From the NCBI GenBank assembly GCA_030386875.1, contig CM059562.1, positions 26,963,000-27,026,999 on the forward strand: 64,000 nucleotides of DNA, in the 5' to 3' direction. The first letter of the stretch is position 1. Every line of letters begins with the position of its first letter. This DNA is from Morinoia aosen. Taxonomy: Eukaryota; Arthropoda; Malacostraca; Amphipoda; Talitridae. Shown here one piece after another: positions 35,641 to 46,991 of this stretch. The position numbers were made by a program, and so were the translations under genes. The notes below the pieces were generated by a model. It worked only from the letters and a program-made list of their open reading frames with translations. It had not been told where the DNA came from and ran no database searches.

Positions 35641-37765
35641 TTCAAGAAAAATTATCGTTTGATAATAGTTGAAGGATTTGAATAAGATTTACCCCTTACC
35701 AAATTGACAGAAATTTTGCTGAAAATGAGCAAATGAATAATGAAGCCCTATTTCATTTCAACGGGTTCATCGACAAATTTGCTACTTTTGGGACTCGGAA
35801 AACTCGACACCAATACAGTATATCAACGAAAACAGCAGCAGCATTTAATGCGCACAGTGCAGTACGGATAGACGGCAGGTGAAAGAACCGGTCGTTATTT
35901 TTTGAAGACGATCTGGAGACTGGAGAACAGTACATACTGAATAAGAATGCATACTTCTAATAAGGTTTCTGAGAAAGCAATGCCATTAATTCATTTTAAA
36001 AGGTGATGAAAGTATTTGAACAATAAAAATGTTGAATTTTAAAGCTCTAAATGGTTAAAGTATTTATTTTAAAGCGGGGCATTTTCTAAAATTCCACTAA
36101 AATTATGACTACCCACGGTCAATTCTAAAATCAAAACCTAAGCATTCCGCAATTGCTAGTTACACAACAAGATTCTAACTACGTCGAGAGGTAAAGAATT
36201 GACTAATTAAAAAAAACTAGTTATTGAGCTCTGGAAAGGTGGAATGATTGCCAAAAAGACCTTCAGTAACTTGAATAGTCCTTTTGCTACAATTAATTCC
36301 CTCACAACTAGGTTTAGGAGACGCAACACGTAAAAATCAAAGGAGAACAGGTGTTCAAATGAAGATTTCTGTAAGCCTATGGAAAAAATTAGGACTAAAG
36401 ATTCAATAAAATCCTCCAAATGTTTCTCTTAAAAAGCCACAGGATGATTTGTAGTCAAGAATTAACACATCCAAATGAACAATAACAATCAAAATTCGCA
36501 GCCAACAGTCTTGAAGCTACGGACCCCCAGAAAAACTACTGCTATTGAAACGACACGCACAGGCTAGGTTGAAACACGTTTGCGTTGATCACGATGAAGA
36601 AAATTAGCATTGGAAAAGAGACAGACGTTGGGAACAAAGACATTGGGAAAGATACAGACATTGGGAATGGACAGACGCAACTAAAATTGAGCGGTTTGGT
36701 CATAATATCGGAATCGTGTTTGAAGGAAAGATAGCGATGCCAACTTACCAAAGGACACCGTACCAACAGTCAACTAATTTTGGTAGCGGTAGATTCATAA
36801 TTTTTCTGTAGAATATATACAAATCTCAGAAGAAAGCGTACGACCTTCTGTTTAGAGTCTCGAGCCATCTCCTGGTTGGATTTTCAACAGAATAATAACC
36901 CCAAACATACTCCCAAATCTATGAAGAAGTAGTTCGCTGAAAATAATGTTGATTTTTTGCAATGACCATGTCAGTTCTCGGATTTGAAATCAATCGAGAA
37001 CTTGTGGCAATATTTGTAAATTTAAATCTAAAAAACAGCACCAACAAACATCAAGAATTATCTAAAGACAAAATGCCCGGGAGAATGGAACAAGATACCT
37101 GAAAATGTTCGCAAATCTTTAATAGAGAACTACAGGAAAACATATTGGTCGCTGTTGAAGATAATACAAAATATTAAATGAAGATAATAAGTTATCTCTA
37201 CACAGTACGAAAAATGTTTCCGCCCTTAAAAATGAACAAATGATATTAATATCAATGAAATCAAATATTATTCATTTTTTAGCATATAATAGACGTTTGT
37301 ATCCTTATGCAGTAAATCCATAATTTTTTCAGTACATACTTTTAAAAATGAAGAAATAAAAACTTTCTTACGTACAAATATTCCTTACCCGACTGCATGT
37401 AAAATTCAGGATGCTAATAAGAACTAAAACCACAGTGCGGCTCTCAGTAAACCGTACCTCCACAGGTCGGACTCACGCACCAGCACCGCTGTGCGAAAAC
37501 ACTTCATATCGCTGCTAATATTCGCTTATACACTTGAGTCTCAAAAGAAAGGCTTGGTACAGACACGTGTTTGCCCAAACTTTTCTTTGTCATAAATTTT
37601 TTCGTTCAATGTATTTCAATACAAATCATTTTACAAAGAAATAAACACAAAAAAACTTGTTAACTTTTAGCAAATTTATTACGCTTACAGCTGAGGAAAA
37701 CGCATAGATTTGGCGGTAGACAGCCACGACATGACTGCCGAGCGCCGTCTTTCACCACGGCATTG

Positions 37766-40700
37766 AGTCTAGTACGTACTGAACTGAAATGAGTCTAGTA
37801 CGTACCGAACTGAAATGAGTCTAGTACGTACAGAACTGAAATGAGTCTAGTACGTACTGAACTGAAATGAGTCTAGTACGTACTGAACTGAAATGAGTCT
37901 AGTACGTACTGAACTGAAATGAGTCTAGTACGTACTGAACTGAAATGAGTCTAGTACGTACTGAACTGAAATGAGTCTAGTACGTACTGAACTGAAATGA
38001 GTCTAGTACGTACTGAATTGAAATGAGTCGAGTACGTACTGAACTGAAATGAGTCTATTACGTACTGAACTGAAATGAGTACAGTACGTACTGAACTGAA
38101 ATAAGTACAGTACGTACTGAACTGAAATGAGTCTAGTACGTACTGAACTGAAATGAGTCTATTACGTACTGAACTGAAATGAGTCTATTACGTACTGAAC
38201 TGAAATGAGTACAGTACGTACTGAACTGAAATGAGTACAGTACGTACTGAACTGAAATGAGTCTAGTAAGTACTGAACTGAAATGAGTACAGTATGTACT
38301 GAACTGAAATGAGTACAGTACGTACTGAACTGAAATGAGTACAGTACGTACTGAACTGAAATGAGTACAGTACGTACTGAACTGAAATGAGTACAGTAGG
38401 TACTGAACTGAAATGAGTACAGTACGTTCTGAACTGAAATGAGGACAGTACGTACTGAACTGAAATGAGTACAGTACGTACTGAACTGTGAATGAGTACA
38501 GAACGCACTGAACTGAAATGAGTACAGCACGCACTGAACTGAAATGAGTACAGTACGTACTGAACTGAAATGAGTACAGCACGTACTGAACTGAAATGAG
38601 TACAAAACGTACTGAACTGAAATGAGTACAGTACGTACTGAACTGAAATGAGTACAGCACGTACTGAACTGAAATGAGTACAGTACGTACTGAACTGAAA
38701 TGAGTACAGTACGTACTGAACTGAAATGAGTACAGCACGTACTGAACTGAAATGAGTACAGTACGTACTGAACTGAAATGAGTACAGCACGTACTGAACT
38801 GAAATGAGTACAGTACGTACTGAACTGAAATGAGTACAGCACGTACTGAACTGAAATGAGTACAGTACGTACTGAACTGAAATGAGTACAGCACGTACTG
38901 AACTGAAATGATTACAGTACGTACTGAACTGAAATGAGTACAGCACGTACTGAACTGAAATGAGTACAGTACGTACTGAACTGAAATGAGTACAGCACGT
39001 ACTGAACTGTGAATGAGTACAGAACGCACTGAACTGAAATGAGTACAGCACGTACTGAACTGAAATGAGTACAGTACGTACTGAACTGAAATGAGTACAG
39101 CACGTACTGAACTGAAATGAGTACAGCACGTACTGAACTGAAATGAGTACAGTACGTACTGAACTGAAATGAGTACAGTACGTACTGAACTGAAATGAGT
39201 ACAGTACGTACTGAACTGAAATGAGTACAGTACGTACTGAACTGAAATGAGTACAGTACGTACTGAACTGAAATGAGTACAGCACGTACTGAACTGAAAT
39301 GAGTACAGTACGTACTGAACTGAAATGAGTACAGTACGTACTGAACTGAAATGAGTACAGTACGTACTGAACTGAAATGAGTACAGTACGTACTGAACTG
39401 AAATGAGTACAGCACGTACTGAACTGAAATGAGTACAGTACGTACTGAACTGAAATGAGTACAGTACGTACTGAACTGAAATGAGTACAGTACGTACTGG
39501 ACTGAAATGAATACAGTACGTACTGAACTGAAATGAGTACAGTACGTACTGAACTGAAATGAGTCTAGTACGTACTGGACTGAAATGAGTACAGTACGTA
39601 CTGAACTGAAATGAGTACAGTACGTACTGAACTGAAATGAGTACAGTACGTACTGAACTGAAATGAGTACAGTACGTACTGAACTGAAATGAGTACAGTA
39701 CGTATTTAACTGAAATGAGTACAGTACGTACTGAACTGAAATGAGTCTAGTACGTACTGAACTGAAATTAGTACAGTACGTACTGAACTGAAATGAGTAC
39801 AGTACGTACTGAACTGAAATGAGTCTAGTACGTACTGGACTGAAATGAATACAGTACGTACTGGACTGAAATGAATACAGTACGTACTGAACTGAAATGA
39901 GTACAGTACGTACTGGACTGAAATGAGTACAGTACGTACTTAACTGAAATGAGTACAGTACGTACTGAACTGAAATGAGTGCAGTACGTACTGAACTGAA
40001 ATGAGTGCTGCAGTACGTACTGAACTGAAATGAGTGCAGTTCGTACTGAACTGAAATGAGTACAGTACGTACTGAACTGAAATGAGTACAGTACGTACTG
40101 AACTGAAATGAGTACAGTACGTACTGGACTGAAATGAGTCTAGTACGTACTGAACTGAAATGAGTACAGTACGTACTGAACTGAAATGAGTACAGTACGT
40201 ACTGAACTGAAATGAGTACAGTACGTACTGGATTGAAATGAGTACAGTACGTACTGAACTGAAATGAGTACAGTACGTACTGAACTGAAATGAGTACAGT
40301 ACGTACTGAACTGAAATGAGTACAGTACGTACTGAACTGAAATGAGTACAGTACGTACTGAACTGAAATGAGTACAGTACGTACTGAACTGAAATGAGTA
40401 CAGTACGTACTGAACTGAAATGAGTACAGTACGTTCTGAACTGAAATGAGGACAGTACGTACTGAACTGAAATGAGTACAGTACGTACTGAACTGTGAAT
40501 GAGTACAGAACGCACTGAACTGAAATGAGTACAGCACGCACTGAACTGAAATGAGTACAGTACGTACTGAACTGAAATGAGTACAGCACGTACTGAACTG
40601 AAATGAGTACAGCACGTACTGAACTGAAATGAGTACAGTACGTACTGAACTGAAATGAGTACAGCACGTACTGAACTGAAATGAGTACAGTACGTACTGA

Positions 40701-42532
40701 ACTGAAATGAGTACAGTACGTACTGAACTGAAATGAGTACAGCACGTACTGAACTGAAATGAGTACAGTACGTACTGAACTGAAATGAGTACAGCACGTA
40801 CTGAACTGAAATGAGTACAGTACGTACTGAACTGAAATGAGTACAGCACGTACTGAACTGAAATGAGTACAGTACGTACTGAACTGAAATGAGTACAGCA
40901 CGTACTGAACTGAAATGATTACAGTACGTACTGAACTGAAATGAGTACAGCACGTACTGAACTGAAATGAGTACAGTACGTACTGAACTGAAATGAGTAC
41001 AGCACGTACTGAACTGTGAATGAGTACAGAACGCACTGAACTGAAATGAGTACAGCACGTACTGAACTGAAATGAGTACAGTACGTACTTAACTGAAATG
41101 AGTACAGTACGTACTGAACTGAAATGAGTCTAGTACGTACTGAACTGAAATTAGTACAGTACGTACTGAACTGAAATGAGTACAGTACGTACTGAACTGA
41201 AATGAGTCTAGTACGTACTGGACTGAAATGAATACAGTACGTACTGGACTGAAATGAATACAGTACGTACTGAACTGAAATGAGTACAGTACGTACTGGA
41301 CTGAAATGAGTACAGTACGTACTTAACTGAAATGAGTACAGTACGTACTGAACTGAAATGAGTGCAGTACGTACTGAACTGAAATGAGTGCTGCAGTACG
41401 TACTGAACTGAAATGAGTGCAGTTCGTACTGAACTGAAATGAGTACAGTACGTACTGAACTGAAATGAGTACAGTACGTACTGAACTGAAATGAGTACAG
41501 TACGTACTGGACTGAAATGAGTCTAGTACGTACTGAACTGAAATGAGTACAGTACGTACTGAACTGAAATGAGTACAGTACGTACTGAACTGAAATGAGT
41601 ACAGTACGTACTGGACTGAAATGAGTACAGTACGTACTGAACTGAAATGAGTACAGTACGTACTGAACTGAAATGAGTACAGTACGTACTGAACTGAAAT
41701 GAGTACAGTACGTACTGAACTGAAATGAGTACAGTACGTACTGAACTGAAATGAGTACAGTACGTACTGAACTGAAATGAGTACAGTACGTACTGAACTG
41801 AAATGAGTACAGTACGTACTGAACTGAAATGAGTACAGTACGTACTGAACTGAAATGAGTACAGTACGTACTGAACTGAAATGAGTACAGTACGTACTGA
41901 ACTGAAATGAGTACAGTACGTACTGGACTGAAATGAATACAGTACGTACTGAACTGAAATGAGTACAGTACGTACTGAACTGAAATGAGTACAGTACGTA
42001 CTGAACTGAAATGAGTACAGTACGTACTGAACTGAAATGAGTACAGTACGTACTGAACTGAAATGAGTACAGTACGTACTGAACTGAAATGAGTACAGTA
42101 CGTACTGAACTGAAATGAGTACAGTACGTACTGAACTGAAATGAGTACAGTACGTACTGAACTGAAATGAGTACAGTACGTACTGAACTGAAATGAGTAC
42201 AGTACGTACTGAACTGAAATGAGTACAGTACGTACTGGACTGAAATGAATACAGTACGTACTGAACTGAAATGAGTACAGTACGTACTGAACTGAAATGA
42301 GTACAGTACGTACTGGACTGAAATGAATACAGTACGTACTGGACTGAAATGAGTACAGTACGTACTGAACTGAAATGAGTCTAGTACGTACTGAACTGAA
42401 ATGAGTACAGTACGTACTGAACTGAAATGAGTACAGTACGTACTGAACTGAAATGAGTACAGTACGTACTGGACTGAAATGAATACAGTACGTACTGAAC
42501 TGAAATGAATACAGTACGTACGAACTGAAATA
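37766..42532. repeat. 26-bp satellite array, about 180 copies
   Basis: Unit GAGTACAGTACGTACTGAAC + TGAAAT. It contains a perfect 12-bp palindrome CAGTACGTACTG in most units. The left 400 bp is mainly a GAGTCTAGTACG variant. Marker variants (TGTGAATGAGTACAGAACGC) at about 38487, 39008, 40494 and 41014 show a duplicated block about 2,007 bp apart. A second set (AGTGCTGCAGTACG at 40006 and 41386) shows a duplication about 1,380 bp apart. Minus-strand frames of up to 645 codons (repeating SFQFSTYCTHFSSVR) exist because few unit variants contain stops. They are not called genes. Confidence 0.97.
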
Positions 42533-45055
42533 CCTGAATAGAATTGTTCTCCATAAATCGATGAGTGGCCATATTTTTACATGAAATACGGCACAAAGTT
42601 ATTGAATTACTTTAAAACTGAGCACGCTTCGGGTAAAGATTAACATTGTGTTGAAAGAAATGGCATCAGTACGCAAACATAAAAGAAATTCAATACTGAA
42701 AAAAATGTTCTAGACATGCTAACCCATTTTATAGTCCTATTTCATCGCTTCCTTTTCAAATAAAGTCAAAGCTGAACTTCAATTCTGTTGTTCGCAATTT
42801 TTCATTTTCTCAATTTTACTCGCCAATTTGAACGAGGTTTTGTATACCTATTATTATCAACCTTTTCCTACGAATGTCAAACTTGTAGGGACGAATACTT
42901 GTACTATTAACTTCCCAAAAAAAGGTAGGATTATTTGATGTGTTAACATGCACGCCCGCTTGATGTTTGCTGTTGTGAAAACCTAGAACGTTGAGCATGG
43001 TGAAATTATATAAAAAATTATCCTCAGTATAAATGGTACGTAGTACCTATAACTCCCATTCACAATTGTGAAAAATTTCTACGCACAAAAGCAAGCTAAA
43101 AACGCTATTTTTATCAGAACACACGTTTGCAAAAACGAGCGAATGAAAGTAACCAAATCGTAATACAGCACAGAGGGGCGCTTTAAGGAGTTCTGTTTCA
43201 AATATTCTACAAAGCGTTGAGAAGAACACGTTCACTTCACCTTACATCTCATACTGACTTCAAAATTCCATTCAGTGCCTCTGAATAAAAACATTCACGT
43301 CACATTCCCTCCCAGCCGGAACTCAAAACAACCCTATCTACGTCAAAAGAAACCACAACCTTATACAACGGGTGTAAAAAATGCCCAAGTTCTCTTCCCC
43401 AAGTAAAGCCCGCGGGCAGTCAGTTGACCCGAAACAGGCTGTCCATTTTTAGAAGAAAAACAATGTTACAGCGATGCCGACTCAGCTTTCCGAGGCGGCG
43501 TCACCGTACAAAAATGACATTTATGGGGCTCGAGAGGAAACCGTGGAAGTTTATATGTCTCCTTTAGTTCACTGGCGTCAAACGCAGGAAACATTAAATA
43601 GCGCCGCTCGAATCAGGTTTCCTTCATGGCTGCACAGGTTATGGCTTCCGAGAGGGACACTGAAAACTCTCCAATACACGCAGAGTGTCAATAGTTCAGA
43701 TCTCCACGGGTGTTCGAGGTCGTAAAACTATGGTTGGGAATATCGAAGGCCCCAAAACTTTAATTGCTTAAGGCCAAACGTTTGCTCTCTCACGCTTAAC
43801 GCAGACACACAATTCAACGCGAACAAGTTAAAATTAAATTCCAATCTGTACTAGAATAAATGAATGTAACATAAATTGAACATTTGTCTAACATAAGCTT
43901 TGGAGGAAGGCATTTTATTGACTGCTTTCACGGCAGAGTGAATTACATTTGCTAAAACTGCTGAGCAATGACGGCGGATTTTTTACCACTGCGACAGAGT
44001 TTAGAGAAGAAAAGGTTAGAAGTTGATAGAAGGATAACATCCAGTTACTACCAAAAGCTTTTCAGCGATTGATTTTTTTAAAAAGATTAGATAACTTACT
44101 TTTTAAGCCTCCCTAAATGCAACTAAAGCGTTCCAAAAAAGAGGAAGGATGAAGGCACTAACTGAGATCGAGTTAAGGGAATACGGAATTTATGTACAAG
44201 ATGTGTTCCCACTCAAGATCAAGATCACATAGCAACAGGAAATTAAAAAGAAAAGTTATGAAACAAGATAAAAGTTGCAGAAGAAAGTTAGAGGTACTGA
44301 AAAACCGGGCAGCATTGAACCGAAAAAATCTCTAAAAAACAAAAAGTTTTTTGTTTCAACAAAAAGAAGGCACACTTACTCTCGGGACCTCACATTTCCT
44401 CCTGAAAGCACTAATTTCCTTATATGGAAATTTTCTATCACCCTGAAGAGGTACAATGAAAATGGCCAACGTCGAGGAGTATACCAAATGTGACTAAGCA
44501 AAAAGCATTTCACTACAGTCGAGATTTGCAGCAATATCTGTTCAACTCTCTGCTTTCCACACTGAAGTAGTTCTTTGACAGTGGCTGCTGTTTCGTAAAA
44601 ATAAATAATTTTTTACAGCACAACACAGCAAAATGATGAACACAGCAAAATGATGAACACAGCAAAATGATGACTTTTAACGCATCCAATACTTTAAAGA
44701 TGAATGCAACATTCTAACCATTTATTCAAACAACATTGATTTCATGGTTTTCAATTTTTTATTTCAGCAATATTTAAAAAAAAATATTGTCTTAAAAATT
44801 TAATATCATACAAAAAAGTATAATGCGCATATATTCTATATGCAGTATAAAATCTTAGGCACTTGGGTACATGGTTAGAAGCTCTATCATTGCTGAGAAT
44901 ATTATGTATTGTGCTGTGCGGGGTTATGTACGAATATTGTGAACTGCGAATACTATGGTCATTACTGCAGTCACAAAACAGACACGCAGCTAGTATTACG
45001 CATTGGGTCTGCGGTTGACCCCTCGGGTTAGTTTGACATGAGCTAGTGATGATCT
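42533..45055. other. AT-rich region without recognised gene
   Basis: It contains R1 copy d (44100-44470) and three copies of a 17-bp unit (ACAGCAAAATGATGAAC) at about 44624-44674. A stretch at 43300-43730 is less AT-rich but shows no motif or splice pattern I can support as coding. Confidence 0.45.
44100..44470 (+). repeat. R1 dispersed repeat, copy d
   Basis: Begins TTTTTAAGCCTCCCTAAATG. The body has GGAAGGATGAAGGCAC and TATGAAACAAGATAAAAG, and the end is near CACCCTGAAGAGGTA. Confidence 0.75.
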
Positions 45056-45366
45056 GCTCCTCTCACCACGCCCCTCACTCCCCACTCCCCACCCGCTTCT
45101 CTTCCCACTCATCTCACTTCTTACTCTTCTCACTCCTTACTCTTCTCATTTTTAACTTTTCTCACGTCCCACTTTTCTCATTCCCTCCCGTTTTCACTTC
45201 CCACTCTTCTGACTCCTCACTTCCTACTCAACTCACTCCTTACCCTTTTCACTTCCTGCTCTTCTCACTCCCTACCCTATTCACTTCCCACTCTTCTCAC
45301 ATCCCACTCTTCTCACTTCCACCCTTTTCACCTCCCACTCTTATTTTCCACTCCTCTCATTCGCAG
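45056..45366. repeat. CT-rich tandem tract
   Basis: About 310 bp almost purely of C and T with occasional A, built from degenerate CTTCTCACTTCCCACT-type units. A long one-strand pyrimidine bias of this kind can form triplex DNA. No gene is called. Confidence 0.9.
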
Positions 45367-45869
45367 AACAAACAAGTGACTCAATGAACAAGCTATATAG
45401 TTCCTCAGCAGTATAACACAACAAAGCTCCTATATATTCCCACGCCCAGCGACGAAGACATAAGCTCCAGCGTGGAACTTAGGAATAACAAACATCGATT
45501 TAGGCGCGCTAAGTTGCACCAGATCAGTTCACGCATAATCTGGTCCGGTTCACCCCGCTGAGGGAGGTGAGAGCATAATAGAATTTTCGTCGTATTTTAA
45601 AACACAGCTGCAAAATGCTGTCAATTCTATGGTCATTGGTTATCATAAATTCTTTCAAACGCTCTACGATAGAGCAGTTAGTTAATAGAACTTCACGAAT
45701 GCCAAGCATGTTGAATATTACGAAGTGCTGAAGTATTACAGAGTTCATGCAGAGGTGCGTATCGTTCACACCGGCCACAACGGTGCAAGCGGTCGCTCCT
45801 CTGAGATCGGATTTCCAAACAATTAACGTTACCGCAGCGACACAGCTGGCCTCTCAAGTTCCCCTAAGT

Positions 45870-46191
45870 CAGTGGTTCCCAACCTTTTTCAGCTTGTTAC
45901 CCAATTTAGCATGCTACATTAAGCATGTTACCCCTGTCACAAAATGTTGTCAACATTAATGTATATATGGCTTAACTAAAACACAAGAGATAATTTCTTT
46001 TATTTATTGAATTAGTACATTTTGCATCTCTAATGACTTACCAAAGATGTCAAGAGCATCAGTGAGATGGTTGGACCAATGCTTACTTGATTTTAAGAAT
46101 TCTTAACATTTTTCTATCACCCCTCCATTACCCCCGAAAAATAGCTAAATTACCCCCAGGGGGTAATTTACCCCCAGGTTGGGAACCAATG
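45870..46191. mobile_element. hAT-type MITE, 322 bp, with perfect 8-bp target duplication
   Basis: The left end is CAGTGGTTCCCAACCTTTTT and the right end, complemented, is CATTGGTTCCCAACCT. Both flanks are CCCTAAGT (45862-45869 and 46192-46199), an exact 8-bp target-site duplication as made by hAT transposases. There is no coding content. The intact duplication suggests a fairly recent insertion. Confidence 0.93.
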
Positions 46192-46530
46192 CCCTAAGTC
46201 AACGTAAGCTGTTTGAAAATCTGGCTCCAGCATCATAAGATCCAGGGTCTCGGAGCAGGCGAGATAGCGTCATAAGGCGCTGCAGCACCAGCTTCCCAGG
46301 TCTCACAGCAGAAAATATCTCAAAAAATTTGAAGATCTGTTCAATGATTGCTGCGCTTAGCAAGAGTAAAATTCCCTCCAGCCGCTTTTGGTGGCCCAAT
46401 AAATATCAGGCAAAACACAAGAAGAAAGTCGTTATTAAGGAGCTTGTTCACAGACCCTCGCAGAAACTCAAGCTAGCTGCGCATAGAGCAGCATCTCGTC
46501 CTTGTGCTCTGCCGCTCTTCTGGGCACTTC

Positions 46531-46905
46531 GCCGCTCTGTCAAGCACCATCTGTCTCACTCCGCAGCACACAGCCGCTCTGCCAAGCACCATCTGCCTCA
46601 CTCCGCAGCACACAGCCGCTCTGCCAAGAACCATCTGCCTCACTCCGCAGCACACAGCCGCTCTGCCAAGCACCATCTGCCTCACCCCACAGCACACAGC
46701 CGCTCTGCCAAGCACCATCTGCCTCACCCCACAGCACAGCCGCTCTGCCAAGCACCATCTGCCTCACTCTGCAGCACACAGCCGCTCTGCCAAGCACCAT
46801 CTGCCTCACCCCACAGCACACAGCCGCTCTGCCAAGCACCATCTGCCTCACCCCGCAGCACACAGCCGCTCTGCCAAGCACCATCTGTCTCACCCCGAGC
46901 CCACA
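46531..46905. repeat. 42-bp minisatellite, about 8-9 copies
   Basis: Unit CACAGCCGCTCTGCCAAGCA, then CCATCTGCCTCACYCCRCAG and CA. One copy near 46730 lacks 5 bp and shifts the phase. Because 42 is a multiple of 3, several frames are open on both strands (for example 46329-46991 plus). I do not regard any of these as proven coding. Confidence 0.92.
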
Positions 46906-46991
46906 GCCAACACAACACCCAGACGCCCACAATCGAGCCGAGTCTTGCCGAGGAACTTCTCGGACTCGACAAGAAATGGACGCCACAGTAA

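Larger units (their letters stand above)
34257..37765. other. AT-rich region without recognised exon
   Basis: Presumed LGR2 intron. It holds R1 copy c (35270-35640) and a short inverted relative of the 26-bp satellite (35073-35150). I searched the minus strand for further 72-nt LRR exons and found none. Confidence 0.5.

Noticed and set aside
37455..37502. GC-rich patch with acceptor- and donor-like ends (minus strand) as an LGR2 exon
   Set aside because: In the required phase 2 it meets a stop at once, and it has no LRR pattern.
38133..42596. Minus-strand reading frames of up to 645 codons in the 26-bp satellite
   Set aside because: They exist in several frames at once, consist only of the repeat translated in rotation, and have no signal, domain or splice support.
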